Source: Streptomyces griseus
Lineage (GTDB): Bacteria; Actinomycetota; Actinomycetes; Streptomycetales; Streptomycetaceae
Assembly: GCF_900460065.1 (NCBI RefSeq)
Contig: NZ_UAVD01000001.1
Coordinates: forward strand, 1-64,000
Direction: 5' to 3'
DNA length: 64,000 nucleotides
Part shown: in pieces, positions 48,566 through 57,808 of the stretch
How positions within the stretch are numbered: the stretch's first letter is position 1
Layout: each line of letters begins with the position of its first letter
Made by a program: the position numbers and the translations under genes
The notes under the pieces: model-generated
Seen by the model: the letters and a program-made list of their open reading frames with translations, nothing else
What the model was told of the DNA's origin: nothing
Databases searched by the model: none

Positions 48566-50392
48566 TCAGAACGCGGCTTCGTCCAGCTCCATCAGGGAGT
48601 TGTCGACCGACTCGGCGAGCGCGCGCTCGGTGGAGACGCCCGGCAGGACGTTCGCGGCGAAGAACTTCGCGGCGGCGATCTTGCCCCGGTAGAAGGGGAC
48701 GTCCTTGGCGGAGGCGGTCGGCAGCTTCTCGGCCGCCACGGCCGCGCCCTTGAGCAGCAGGTAGCCGACGACGACATCGCCGGAGGCCATCAGCAGGCGG
48801 GTCGTGTTGAGGCCCACCTTGTAGATGTTCTTGACGTCCTCGCCGGTCGCGGTGAGGTCGGTGATCATCGTGCCGACGATCGCCTCCAGGTCCACGGCGG
48901 CCTTGGCGAGCGAGTCCAGCGCGGGGGCCAGCTCCTCGTTGCCGTGGGCGCCCGCGAGGAACTTCTTGATCTCCTCGGAGAGCGTGTTGAGCGAGGCGCC
49001 CTGGTCGCGGACGATCTTCCGGAAGAAGAAGTCCTGGCCCTGGATCGCCGTGGTGCCCTCGTAGAGGGTGTCGATCTTGGCGTCCCGGATGTACTGCTCG
49101 ACCGGGTACTCCTGGAGGTAGCCGGAGCCGCCGAACGTCTGGAGCGACTGCGCGAGCTGCTCGTAGGACTTCTCGGAGCCGTAGCCCTTCACGATCGGGA
49201 GCAGCAGGTCGTTGAGGCCGTTGAGCGCCTTGGCGTCCTCGCCCGCGGCCTCCTGCTCCTGGATCGCGTCCTGGACGGAGGCGGTGTAGAGCACGAGGGA
49301 GCGCATGCCCTCGGCGTACGCCTTCTGCGTCATGAGCGAGCGGCGCACGTCGGGGTGGTGCGTGATGGTGACCTTGGGCGCCGTCTTGTCCATGAAGTTC
49401 GCCAGGTCGGGCCCCTGGACGCGCTCCTTGGCGTACTCCAGGGCGTTCAGGTAGCCCGCGGAGAGGGCGGCGATGGCCTTCGTGCCGACCATCATGCGGG
49501 CGAACTCGATGATGCGGAACATCTGGCGGATGCCGTCGTGCTTGTCGCCGATCAGCCAGCCCTTGGCGGGGTGCTGGTCGCCGAAGGTCATCTCGCAGGT
49601 GTTGGAGGCCTTGAGGCCCATCTTGTGCTCGACGTTCGTCGCGTACACGCCGTTGCGCTCGCCCAGCTCGCCGGTGGTCCAGTCGAAGTGGAACTTCGGG
49701 ACCATGAAGAGGGAGAGGCCCTTGGTGCCGGGTCCGGCGCCCTCGGGGCGGGCCAGCACGTAGTGGATGATGTTCTCGGACATGTCGTGCTCGCCCGAGG
49801 TGATGAAGCGCTTCACACCCTCGATGTGCCAGGAGCCGTCCTCCTGCCGCACGGCCTTCGTCCGGCCGGCGCCGACGTCGGAGCCGGCGTCCGGCTCGGT
49901 CAGCACCATCGTCGAGCCCCACTGCTTCTCGACGGCGATCTCCGCGATCTTCTTCTGCTCGTCGTTGCCCTCCTCGAAGAGGATGCCGGCGAACGCCGGG
50001 CCGGAGGAGTACATCCACACGGCCGGGTTCGCGCCGAGCAGCAGCTCCGCGTAGCCCCAGATCAGGGAGCGGGGCGAGGTGGTGCCGCCGATCTCCTCGG
50101 GGAGTCCCAGGCGCCAGTACTCGGAGTCCATGAAGGCCTGGTACGACTTCTTGAAGCTGGCCGGGACCGGGGCGGTCTTGGTCTCCGGGTCGAAGACCGG
50201 CGGGTTGCGGTCGGCGTCGGCGTAGGAGTCGGCGAGCTCGTTCTCCGCGAGGCGGGCGATCTCGTCCAGGATGCTCTTAGCGGTGTCGACGTCCATCTCA
50301 CCGAACGGACCGGTGCCGTACACCTTGTCGCGCCCGAGGACCTCGAAGAGGTTGAACTCGATGTCGCGGAGATTCGACTTGTAGTGCCCCAT
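48566..50392 (-). CDS. Acyl-CoA dehydrogenase, FadE5-like
   Basis: The 608-residue flavoenzyme introduces a double bond into acyl-CoA in beta-oxidation. It aligns end to end by eye with M. tuberculosis FadE5, a broad-range long-chain enzyme: [20 protein letters not shown] at the start, [20 protein letters not shown] in the FAD/substrate domain, [20 protein letters not shown] with [15 protein letters not shown] near the C-terminal domain, and [11 protein letters not shown] at the end. The catalytic glutamate is presumably the one in LYEGTTAIQ. It is monocistronic, ends with a terminator, and its promoter region is shared with the divergent SseB-like gene. Confidence 0.94.
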   Translation of the reverse strand: MGHYKSNLRDIEFNLFEVLGRDKVYGTGPFGEMDVDTAKSILDEIARLAENELADSYADADRNPPVFDPETKTAPVPASFKKSYQAFMDSEYWRLGLPEEIGGTTSPRSLIWGYAELLLGANPAVWMYSSGPAFAGILFEEGNDEQKKIAEIAVEKQWGSTMVLTEPDAGSDVGAGRTKAVRQEDGSWHIEGVKRFITSGEHDMSENIIHYVLARPEGAGPGTKGLSLFMVPKFHFDWTTGELGERNGVYATNVEHKMGLKASNTCEMTFGDQHPAKGWLIGDKHDGIRQMFRIIEFARMMVGTKAIAALSAGYLNALEYAKERVQGPDLANFMDKTAPKVTITHHPDVRRSLMTQKAYAEGMRSLVLYTASVQDAIQEQEAAGEDAKALNGLNDLLLPIVKGYGSEKSYEQLAQSLQTFGGSGYLQEYPVEQYIRDAKIDTLYEGTTAIQGQDFFFRKIVRDQGASLNTLSEEIKKFLAGAHGNEELAPALDSLAKAAVDLEAIVGTMITDLTATGEDVKNIYKVGLNTTRLLMASGDVVVGYLLLKGAAVAAEKLPTASAKDVPFYRGKIAAAKFFAANVLPGVSTERALAESVDNSLMELDEAAF

Positions 50393-50559
50393 GGGAAGGC
50401 TCCGTAATCAATAGCAGTGGCGCACAGCGCCCCGGGGAGTGATGCGGGTCGGGCGACAGGCAGGCGTAGGTCCATCAGCTGACCTCTCCGATGATGCTAC
50501 CCGTCAGTAATAAGGCGCAACCCCTCAAGCCGTAGATGTGTCCGATTACTCTTTGCGGC

Positions 50560-51027
50560 ATGTACGGCTACGACCAGAACCCCGGTGCTCAGCAGCAGAT
50601 GGGTCAGATGGGTCAGATGGGTCAGATGGGCGGCGGCTACGCTGAGCAGCCGCTGTACCCCGAACCGTCGCCGCCCTCCCTGGCCGACGCGGTACGGGCC
50701 TTCACCACCGGCTCCCTCTCCGCCGAGGACTTCCAGCAGATCTTCGCCACGTCGAAGGTCTACTGCCCGCGCGGCGACAACCCGGGCTTCCTGGCGCTCC
50801 ACAACACCCAGCAGCCGGTGATCCCGATGTTCACCACGCTCAAGGAGCTGCGGCGGTACGCGGGCAAGGAGTCCAAGTACTTCGTGATCACCGGGGCCGA
50901 GGTCATCGACCTGCTGCCGACGGGCTACGGCTTCGTCCTGGACATGGAGGGTGATCACCGGATGGTCTTCGACGCCAAGGCCGTCGAGCAGATGGTCGAC
51001 TTCGCGATGCGCCGGATGTACGGGTAG
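50560..51027 (+). CDS. SseB N-terminal domain protein
   Basis: The 155-residue protein has a Gln/Met/Gly-repeat N-terminus of about 25 residues, a linker, then an SseB-type domain (YCPRGDNPGFLALHNTQQPV, FTTLKELRRYAGKESKYFVI, PTGYGFVLDMEGDHRMVFDA). The domain occurs in small proteins and in type VII/ESX-associated contexts in actinobacteria, but no such partners are near. ATG at 50560 lies seven bases after TACTCT and has no ribosome site, so a leaderless message is likely. It is divergent from the FadE5-like gene with 167 bases between. Confidence 0.8.
   Translation: MYGYDQNPGAQQQMGQMGQMGQMGGGYAEQPLYPEPSPPSLADAVRAFTTGSLSAEDFQQIFATSKVYCPRGDNPGFLALHNTQQPVIPMFTTLKELRRYAGKESKYFVITGAEVIDLLPTGYGFVLDMEGDHRMVFDAKAVEQMVDFAMRRMYG
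50596..50631 (+). repeat. Four tandem 9-bp repeats in the SseB-like gene
   Basis: CAGATGGGT occurs at 50596, 50605 and 50614, with a fourth unit (last base C) at 50623. It encodes QMG four times. Perfect 9-bp units are prone to in-frame slippage, so repeat number may vary among strains. Confidence 0.92.
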
Positions 51028-51164
51028 GGCTGGGGCGTCGGCGGGTCTTCGACCTGCTGCTTCATCGTTCGGACGCGGGTCCGTGCCGGGAGTGGCGCGG
51101 GCCCTTTTCGCTGTCGGGTCACGGGCGGGCCCACCGGCGTGGCCGCCCGGGAATGCGGCACGCC

Positions 51165-51193
51165 TTGCAAGATGTTCACCATTCAACTAAATT
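51165..51193 (+). promoter_or_regulatory. Vegetative-type promoter of the pirin gene
   Basis: TTGCAA (51165-51170) and TAAATT (51188-51193) are separated by 17 bases, good matches to -35 and -10 elements. The pirin ATG with its CGGAGG follows 32 bases downstream. The AT-richness stands out from flanking sequence. Confidence 0.58.
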
Positions 51194-51225
51194 GATCGCA
51201 GAACACTCGCCCGGAGGTGGCTTCC

Positions 51226-52182
51226 ATGCCCGCAGTGACCGTCGACAACCCGCTGACCCTGCCCAAGGTGACCGCTTCGGGCGACGCCGCGCCCCGTCCC
51301 GTCCTCACCGTCACGACCGCGCCGAGCGGCTTCGAGGGCGAGGGCTTCCCCGTCCGCCGCGCGTTCGCGGGGATCAACTACCGGCACCTCGACCCGTTCA
51401 TCATGATGGACCAGATGGGTGAGGTGGAGTACGCCGCAGGCGAGCCGAAGGGCACGCCCTGGCACCCGCACCGCGGCTTCGAGACGGTCACGTACCTGAT
51501 CGACGGGACCTTCATCCACCAGGACTCCAACGGTGGCGGCGGCACCATCGAGAACGGCGACACCCAGTGGATGACCGCCGGGTCCGGGCTGCTGCACATC
51601 GAGGCCCCGCCGGAGTCGCTCGTCATGTCCGGCGGCCTCTTCCACGGCCTCCAGCTCTGGGTGAACCTGCCCAAGGCCGACAAGATGATGGCCCCGCGCT
51701 ACCAGGACATCCGCGGTGGCGAGGTCCAGCTCCTCGCCTCACCCGACGGCGGTGCGCTGCTCCGGGTCATCGCCGGTGAGCTCGACGGCCACGAGGGCCC
51801 CGGCATCACGCACACCCCGATCACGATGATCCACGCCACCGTCCGGCCCGGTGCCGAGGTGACCCTGCCGTGGCGCGAGGACTTCAACGGCCTCGCCTAC
51901 GTCCTGGCCGGGCGCGGCACGGTCGGCGCGGAGCGCCGCCCGGTCGCGATGGGCCAGACCGCGGTGTTCGGAGCGGGCGGCTCGCTGACCGTCCGCGCGG
52001 ACGAGCGGCAGGACGGCAACACCCCGGACCTGGAGGTCGTCCTCCTCGGCGGCCGTCCGATCCGGGAGCCGATGGCGCACTACGGACCGTTCGTGATGAA
52101 CAGTCAGGCCGAGCTGAAGCAGGCCTTCGAGGACTTCCAGGCCGGACGCCTGGGCACGGTCCCCGCGGTCCACGGCATGTGA
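51226..52182 (+). CDS. Pirin family protein
   Basis: The 318-residue bicupin has the pirin metal site: WHPHRGFETVTYLIDG carries two His ligands and GLLHIEAPP the third His plus Glu. FRGGINYRHLDP-type sequence (AFAGINYRHLDPFIMMDQMG) precedes it. A C-terminal cupin follows. Bacterial pirins include quercetinase-like dioxygenases and regulators of pyruvate dehydrogenase; neither is proven here. ATG at 51226 is chosen with CGGAGG nine bases upstream. The gene has its own promoter and is followed by a strong hairpin. Confidence 0.92.
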   Translation: MPAVTVDNPLTLPKVTASGDAAPRPVLTVTTAPSGFEGEGFPVRRAFAGINYRHLDPFIMMDQMGEVEYAAGEPKGTPWHPHRGFETVTYLIDGTFIHQDSNGGGGTIENGDTQWMTAGSGLLHIEAPPESLVMSGGLFHGLQLWVNLPKADKMMAPRYQDIRGGEVQLLASPDGGALLRVIAGELDGHEGPGITHTPITMIHATVRPGAEVTLPWREDFNGLAYVLAGRGTVGAERRPVAMGQTAVFGAGGSLTVRADERQDGNTPDLEVVLLGGRPIREPMAHYGPFVMNSQAELKQAFEDFQAGRLGTVPAVHGM

Positions 52183-52198
52183 CGCTCCGCCACCCGTA

Positions 52199-52232
52199 CG
52201 GGGTGCGCCGGCGAGCCCGCCGGCGCACCCCG
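52199..52232 (+). terminator. Hairpin terminator after the pirin gene
   Basis: Arms 52199-52213 and 52218-52232 pair perfectly over 15 bp with an AGCC tetraloop. Confidence 0.85.
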
Positions 52233-52247
52233 TGATCGGGTGGGAGG

Positions 52248-53354
52248 GTGCCCGCACCCAAGCCCCTCCTCCCCGAGAGCGCCCGCCGCGCGGCGGCCTG
52301 GTGCGGCGTGGTCCTGCTCGTCGTGGGCGTCGCCGCCGTCGCGATCTGGCTGGTGGTCGCCCTCAAGACCGCGGTCACCCCGGTGCTGCTCGCCCTGCTC
52401 GGCACCGCCCTGCTCGGCCCCGTCCACCGGTGGCTCATCGCCCGGGGGCTCAACCGGTCGCTGGCCGCGGGGCTGACCTGTGCGGCCCTCGTCGCGGTGG
52501 TCGGGGGCGCCGGGTACATCGTCGTCACCGCGCTCATCGACTCCGGCGACCAGATCGTCGACTCGCTGAAGGACGCCGGCCAGTGGGTCGTGGACCATCT
52601 GGACATCGAGGGGGCCACGAACGTCGACGACCTGGCCGACAACGCGAAGGGCCTCGTCGAGAAGTTCGGGGCGAGTGCGGCGGGCGGTCTGCTCAGCGGC
52701 ATCAGCCTGGTCGGTTCGCTGGTGGCGACCAGTGTGCTGGCCCTGCTGCTGACCTTCTTCTTCCTGCGCGACTCGGACCGGGCGGTGAACCTGGCCCACG
52801 CGGTGGCCCCGCGCGGCACCGGGGACCTGGTCGAGGCCATGGGGCGCCGGGCGTTCGAGGCCGTCGAGGGCTTCATGCGCGGCACCACGTTCATCGCCCT
52901 GATCGACGCCGTGTGCATCACGGTGGGCCTGCTGATCCTGGACGTTCCCGGGGCGGTGGGGCTCGGCGCGCTGGTGTTCGTCGGCGCGTACATCCCGTAC
53001 CTCGGGGCGTTCATCTCCGGTGCGGTGGCGGTGCTGGTCGCGCTGGCCGACCGCGGGTTCGTGATCGCCCTGTGGGCCCTGGGGGTGGTCCTCGCGGTCC
53101 AGGTGCTGGAGGGCCACGTGCTCCAGCCGATGATCCAGAGCCGTACGGTCCAGATGCACCCCGCCATGATCATGATCGCGCTGACGGCGGGGGCGAGCGT
53201 GGCGGGCCTGCTCGGCATGCTGCTCGCCGTGCCCCTGTGCGCGGCTGCCTTCGGTGTCCTGGGCGAGCTGCGCGGGGCCCACGGACCACGTCCCGGCCCG
53301 TGGGACGGTGACCCCGGCCCGTCCGGCGGCCACCCGGGCCCGTCCGGCGTCTGA
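52248..53354 (+). CDS. AI-2E family (UPF0118) membrane transporter
   Basis: The 368-residue protein has the AI-2E layout: helices such as VVLLVVGVAAVAIWLVVALK and AALVAVVGGAGYIVVTALID, an amphipathic middle region (DSLKDAGQWVVDHLDIEGAT), then FFFLRDSDRAVNLAHAVAPR, and the late motif PYLGAFISGAVAVLVAL with QVLEGHVLQPMIQSRTVQMH. Family members export diverse small molecules or exchange Na+/H+; autoinducer-2 export is only one case. GTG at 52248 has GGGAGG just before it. The C-terminal 25 residues are Pro/Gly-rich. It is convergent with the SpoIIE-domain gene. Confidence 0.9.
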   Translation: MPAPKPLLPESARRAAAWCGVVLLVVGVAAVAIWLVVALKTAVTPVLLALLGTALLGPVHRWLIARGLNRSLAAGLTCAALVAVVGGAGYIVVTALIDSGDQIVDSLKDAGQWVVDHLDIEGATNVDDLADNAKGLVEKFGASAAGGLLSGISLVGSLVATSVLALLLTFFFLRDSDRAVNLAHAVAPRGTGDLVEAMGRRAFEAVEGFMRGTTFIALIDAVCITVGLLILDVPGAVGLGALVFVGAYIPYLGAFISGAVAVLVALADRGFVIALWALGVVLAVQVLEGHVLQPMIQSRTVQMHPAMIMIALTAGASVAGLLGMLLAVPLCAAAFGVLGELRGAHGPRPGPWDGDPGPSGGHPGPSGV

Positions 53355-53375
53355 GGACAGAACCGTTACGGGGGC

Positions 53376-53413
53376 GGGCCCGCGCACCCCGGGAGCCGGG
53401 GCCGCGCGGGCCC
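53376..53413. terminator. Long hairpin between convergent AI-2E and SpoIIE genes
   Basis: Outer arms 53376-53385 and 53404-53413 pair over 10 bp, and an inner CCCCGG/CCGGGG stem continues the hairpin. It can act for both genes. Confidence 0.7.
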
Positions 53414-53475
53414 GGGGAGCGCCAGGCCCGCGAGGAGGCGGCAGCGGGCGGCGAGAAGGCGGTGGCCCCCAGGGC

Positions 53476-55605
53476 TCAGGAGGCCGCGGCCTCCGCCAAC
53501 TCCCCCGGCTCGTCCGCCTCGTACAGCTCGAACCAGATCGACTTCCCCTCCCCGCGCGGATCCACCCCCCACGCGTCCGCCAGCATCTCCATCAGCACCA
53601 GTCCCCGCCCGCTGGACGCCATCTCGCCCGGCCTCCTCCTGTGCGGCAGTTCGTCACTGGCGTCGGCGACCTCGACGCGCAGCCGCCGCTCGCCCTGTTC
53701 GCCGGAGATCTCCGCCACCATCAGCGCGTCCCCGTCGGTGTGGACGAGCACGTTGGTCGCCATCTCGGAGACCATCAGGACCGCGGAGTCGACCTGTTCG
53801 GGATCGCTCCAGTCGTGGAGCAGCTCGCGCACGAGCTGCCGGCCGACCGAGATCCGCTCGGGCTCGGCCTGCGCGATGGTCAGGACGCTGCGGCGCGGCG
53901 GCGTCTCCCGGGCGGAGGTGGTCTCGCGCCGCAGCACCAGGACCGCGATGTCGTCCTCCCGCCGGTCCGCGAGCGGCCCCGTCGTGTAGTGCGAGGTCGG
54001 CCCGTGCACGGCCTGGACCAGGGCGTCGGCCAGCTGTTCCAGGTCCTCGACGGGCTCCTCCAGGACCGGGCGCAACCGGTCCCAGCCGGTGGCCATGTCG
54101 TGCCCGCCCGTCTCGATGAGGCCGTCCGTGCAGAGCATGATCGTCTCGCCGGGTTCCAGGACCACCCGGGTGGTGGGGTAGTCGGAGTCCGTCTCGATCC
54201 CGAGCGGCAGCCCGCCGGCCGTCTGCCGGATCACCGCGGTTCCGTCGGTGGAGACCACCACCGGGTCGGGGTGGCCCGCACGGGCGATGTCCAGCGTCCC
54301 GGCCTCCGGGTCCACCTCCGCGTACAGGCAGGTCGCGAAGCGCGGCGTCGCCGGCTCCTCGTCGCCCTCGACGCTCTCGTACGCGTCGGTCAGCCCGGAC
54401 AGGAAGCGCGAGGCCCGGGAGAGCACGGCGTCCGGGCGGTGCCCCTCGGAGGCGTAGGCGCGCAGGGCGATGCGGAGCTGGCCCATCAGCCCGGCGGCCC
54501 GTACGTCATGGCCCTGGACGTCGCCGATGACCAGGGCGATGCGGCCGTTGGGCAGCGGGATCATGTCGTACCAGTCGCCGCCCACCTGGAGCCCGCCGCC
54601 GGTCGGCACGTACCGCGCGGCCACCGTCATGCCGGGGATCTGCGGGCCCAGGGTCGGCATCATCGAGCGCTGGAGCCCGAGCGACAGCTCGCGCTCCGTC
54701 TCGGCCACCCCGGCCCGGGCCAGGGCCTGGGCAAGCATGCGGGCGACCGTCGAGAGCACCGCGCGCTCGTCCGGGGAGAACGCCACCGGATGCCGGAATC
54801 CCGCCATCCACGCGCCCATCGTGCGACCGGAGGACACCAGGGGCAGAAAGGCCCAGGACTGCCGCTTGAAGCGCCGGGCGAGCGGCCAGGTGGCCGGGTA
54901 GCGGCGGCGGTACTCCTCGGGGGAGGGCAGGTAGATCGCCCGGCCGGTGCGGACGACCTCGGCCGCCGGGTAGTCCGTCTCCAGGGGCATGTCGGTGAAC
55001 GGCTCCTCGTCCTCCGAGCTGTGCCCGTGGTGCCCGATGATCGTCAGCCGCTCCCCGGCGGAGCCGAAGACCGCGAGGCCGTCCGGGGAGAAGCCGGGCA
55101 TGGAGAGCGATCCGGCGACCCGCAGCACTTCCGTGGTGGACCGGGCCTCGGCCAGCGCGCGCCCGGCGTCCAGCAGGAACGCCTCCCGGGACCGTCGCCA
55201 GTCCCCGGTGATCGGGGTGTGGGCGGCGTCCGTGGAGCCGGGCTGCGGCTCGGCGACCTCCTGGAGCGTGCCGAGGAGGACGTAGCTCTCGGCGTCCCGG
55301 TCCGCCGGGAGGAACGGCTTGGAGCGGCTGCGCACCGTACGCAGGACCCGGCCGCGCTCGTCCACGATCCGCAGCCGCGCCTCGGCGAGGGTCCCCTCGG
55401 TGACCGCGAGGTTCACCACCCCGTAGATCTCGTTCCAGTCGACCGGGTGGAAACGGGAGCGCACCGCTGCTTCCTGGTAGCTGCCCGGCTCGGCGGGCAG
55501 ACCGAGCAGCCGGGCCGCCTCCGCGTCGAGCGTGACCGTGCCGGCTGCGTTGTCCCAGCGCCACAGGCCCGTCGCGATCGCGGCCAGGACTTCCTCGGTG
55601 CGCAT
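53476..55605 (-). CDS. PAS-GAF-SpoIIE phosphatase with C-terminal RsbW-like ATPase domain
   Basis: This 709-residue regulator combines an N-terminal PAS-like domain (residues about 1-110), a GAF domain (about 145-310), a PP2C/SpoIIE phosphatase (from MMPTLGPQIPGMTVAARYVP; metal residues in GGDWYDMIPL and IGDVQGHDVRAAG, REDDIAVLVL) and a HATPase_c_2 domain (ELLHDWSDPEQVDSAVLMVS, EMATNVLVHTDGDALMV). Such proteins dephosphorylate anti-sigma antagonists while the ATPase domain resembles anti-sigma kinases, so it is an input switch for partner-switching stress control. No sigma factor or antagonist gene is nearby. It is divergent from aspS. Confidence 0.92.
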   Translation of the reverse strand: MRTEEVLAAIATGLWRWDNAAGTVTLDAEAARLLGLPAEPGSYQEAAVRSRFHPVDWNEIYGVVNLAVTEGTLAEARLRIVDERGRVLRTVRSRSKPFLPADRDAESYVLLGTLQEVAEPQPGSTDAAHTPITGDWRRSREAFLLDAGRALAEARSTTEVLRVAGSLSMPGFSPDGLAVFGSAGERLTIIGHHGHSSEDEEPFTDMPLETDYPAAEVVRTGRAIYLPSPEEYRRRYPATWPLARRFKRQSWAFLPLVSSGRTMGAWMAGFRHPVAFSPDERAVLSTVARMLAQALARAGVAETERELSLGLQRSMMPTLGPQIPGMTVAARYVPTGGGLQVGGDWYDMIPLPNGRIALVIGDVQGHDVRAAGLMGQLRIALRAYASEGHRPDAVLSRASRFLSGLTDAYESVEGDEEPATPRFATCLYAEVDPEAGTLDIARAGHPDPVVVSTDGTAVIRQTAGGLPLGIETDSDYPTTRVVLEPGETIMLCTDGLIETGGHDMATGWDRLRPVLEEPVEDLEQLADALVQAVHGPTSHYTTGPLADRREDDIAVLVLRRETTSARETPPRRSVLTIAQAEPERISVGRQLVRELLHDWSDPEQVDSAVLMVSEMATNVLVHTDGDALMVAEISGEQGERRLRVEVADASDELPHRRRPGEMASSGRGLVLMEMLADAWGVDPRGEGKSIWFELYEADEPGELAEAAAS

Positions 55606-55772
55606 TGCCCCACTTTAGGAAGATGTGCTCGGCGGACGCCACCGAGGGGCCGCCACCTGCCCCGGGGGCGGGCGGGTACGGCGACGCAAAGGGAAATGAA
55701 CCGTCCCGTCCCCGGGCGGTAGCCTGGGGAGGCTCCGATCCACCCCCAAACGCGAAGACTGGATGAACGACG

Positions 55773-57572
55773 ATGCATCGGTACAGGTCCCACACCTGCG
55801 GCGAGCTCCGCGCCTCTGACGTCGGAACCGACGTCCGGCTGAGCGGCTGGCTGCACAATCGCCGAGACCTGGGCGGCATCCTCTTCATCGATCTGCGCGA
55901 CCACTACGGTCTGGTGCAGCTCGTCGCCCGCCCCGGCACCCCCGGCAACGACGCCCTGGCGAAGCTCACCAAGGAGACCGTCGTCCGGATCGACGGCAAG
56001 GTCTCCGCGCGCGGGGCCGACAACGTCAACCCGGAGCTGCCGACCGGCGAGATCGAGATCGAGGTCACCGAGGTCGAGGTGCTCGGCGAGGCCGGCCCGC
56101 TGCCCTTCACGATCAACACCGAGGACGGCGTCAACGAGGAGCGGCGCCTGGAGTACCGCTTCCTCGACCTGCGCCGCGAGCGCATGCACCGCAACATCAT
56201 GCTGCGCTCGGCCGTGATCGCCTCCATCCGCTCCAAGATGGTGGCCCTCGGCTTCAACGAGATGGCGACCCCGATCCTCACCGCGACCTCCCCCGAGGGC
56301 GCCCGCGACTTCGTCGTCCCGTCCCGGCTGAACCCCGGCAAGTTCTACGCGCTGCCGCAGGCCCCGCAGCAGTTCAAGCAGCTGCTGATGATCTCGGGCT
56401 TCGACCGCTACTTCCAGATCGCGCCCTGCTTCCGCGACGAGGACGCCCGCGCGGACCGCTCCCCGGGCGAGTTCTACCAGCTCGACGTCGAGATGTCCTT
56501 CGTCGAGCAGGAGGACGTCTTCCAGCCCATCGAGAAGCTGATGACCGAACTCTTCACCGAGTTCGGCAACGGCCGCGAGGTCACCTCGCCGTTCCCGCGC
56601 ATCCCGTTCCGCGAGTCGATGCTGAAGTACGGCAACGACAAGCCGGACCTGCGGGCCAAGCTGGAGCTCGTCGACATCTCGGACGTCTTCGCCGACTCCG
56701 GGTTCAAGGCCTTCGCCGGCAAGCACGTCCGCGCGCTGCCGGTCCCGGACACCGCGGGCCAGTCCCGGAAGTTCTTCGACGGCCTCGGCGAGTACGCCGT
56801 CGAGCACGGCGCCAAGGGCCTCGCCTGGGTGCGCGTGGGCGAGGACGGCACGCTGGCCGGACCGATCGCCAAGTTCCTCACCGAGACCGACGTCAAGACG
56901 CTCACCGAGCGCCTCTCGCTGGTCCCGGGCCACGCCGTCTTCTTCGGCGCGGGCGAGTTCGACGAGGTCTCCAAGATCATGTCGGCCGTCCGGGTCGAGG
57001 CCGCCAAGCGCGCCGGCCACTTCGAGGAGGGCGTCTTCCGGTTCTGCTGGATCGTCGACTTCCCGATGTACGAGAAGGACGAGGAGACCGGGAAGATCGA
57101 CTTCTCGCACAACCCCTTCTCGATGCCCCAGGGAGGCCTCGCCGACCTGGAGGAGAAGGACCCGCTCGACATCCTCGCCTGGCAGTACGACATCGTCTGC
57201 AACGGCATCGAGCTCTCCTCGGGCGCCATCCGCAACCACGAGCCCGAGCTGATGCTGAAGGCCTTCGAGATCGCCGGTTACGACCGCGAGACCGTCGAGC
57301 ACGAGTTCGCGGGCATGCTCCGCGCGTTCCGTCTCGGCGCCCCGCCGCACGGTGGCATCGCCCCGGGCGTCGACCGCATCGTGATGCTGCTCGCCGACGA
57401 GCCCAACATCCGCGAGACGATCGCCTTCCCGCTCAACGGCAACGCCCAGGACCTGATGATGGGCGCCCCGACCGAGCTGGACGAGAGCCGCCTGCGCGAG
57501 CTGAACATCCAGCTGCGCAAGCCGGTCGCCGCGAAGGGCGCGAACGCCCCGGAGAAGACCGCGGAGAAGTAG
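55773..57572 (+). CDS. aspS: Aspartyl-tRNA synthetase
   Basis: The 599-residue class II synthetase has the bacterial layout: N-terminal OB fold ([20 protein letters not shown]), motif 1 region, the flipping-loop block [20 protein letters not shown], motif 2 ([20 protein letters not shown]), a GAD insertion domain (residues about 290-420) and motif 3 ([20 protein letters not shown]). A discriminating versus non-discriminating specificity was not decided. The gene stands alone after a divergent regulator, with a parS site and a hairpin immediately after the stop. Identification is certain. Confidence 0.98.
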   Translation: MHRYRSHTCGELRASDVGTDVRLSGWLHNRRDLGGILFIDLRDHYGLVQLVARPGTPGNDALAKLTKETVVRIDGKVSARGADNVNPELPTGEIEIEVTEVEVLGEAGPLPFTINTEDGVNEERRLEYRFLDLRRERMHRNIMLRSAVIASIRSKMVALGFNEMATPILTATSPEGARDFVVPSRLNPGKFYALPQAPQQFKQLLMISGFDRYFQIAPCFRDEDARADRSPGEFYQLDVEMSFVEQEDVFQPIEKLMTELFTEFGNGREVTSPFPRIPFRESMLKYGNDKPDLRAKLELVDISDVFADSGFKAFAGKHVRALPVPDTAGQSRKFFDGLGEYAVEHGAKGLAWVRVGEDGTLAGPIAKFLTETDVKTLTERLSLVPGHAVFFGAGEFDEVSKIMSAVRVEAAKRAGHFEEGVFRFCWIVDFPMYEKDEETGKIDFSHNPFSMPQGGLADLEEKDPLDILAWQYDIVCNGIELSSGAIRNHEPELMLKAFEIAGYDRETVEHEFAGMLRAFRLGAPPHGGIAPGVDRIVMLLADEPNIRETIAFPLNGNAQDLMMGAPTELDESRLRELNIQLRKPVAAKGANAPEKTAEK

Positions 57573-57594
57573 TCCGCACGGTCCGCTCCGCGCA

Positions 57595-57610
57595 TGTTTC
57601 ACGTGAAACA
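57595..57610. other. parS partition site directly after aspS (perfect 16-mer)
   Basis: TGTTTCACGTGAAACA is a complete 16-bp parS, 22 bases after the aspS stop. Its right arm is also the base of the terminator stem at 57605-57640. Confidence 0.93.
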
Positions 57611-57640
57611 GCCCCCGATCACCCGATCGGGGGCTGTTTC
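57605..57640 (+). terminator. aspS terminator sharing an arm with parS
   Basis: GAAACAGCCCCCGATC (57605-57620) pairs perfectly with 57625-57640 over 16 bp, loop ACCC. The downstream arm ends TGTTTC, then GTT, giving a U-rich run after the GC stem, so it is close to a canonical intrinsic terminator. Confidence 0.88.
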
Positions 57641-57808
57641 GTTGCCTACCCGCGAGCGCCGGTGGCGGCCGGGCGACGTGGTACAGCCGGATGGCCCCGG
57701 TTCGGGTTCGGCCGGGTCGGGCCCGGCAAAGACTGGCACCGAGACACCCCTCGCGCAGTCCGTCCTGCCGCGTAGCGCCGCCCGCCGCCATCCGAGGAGC
57801 CCACCGCC

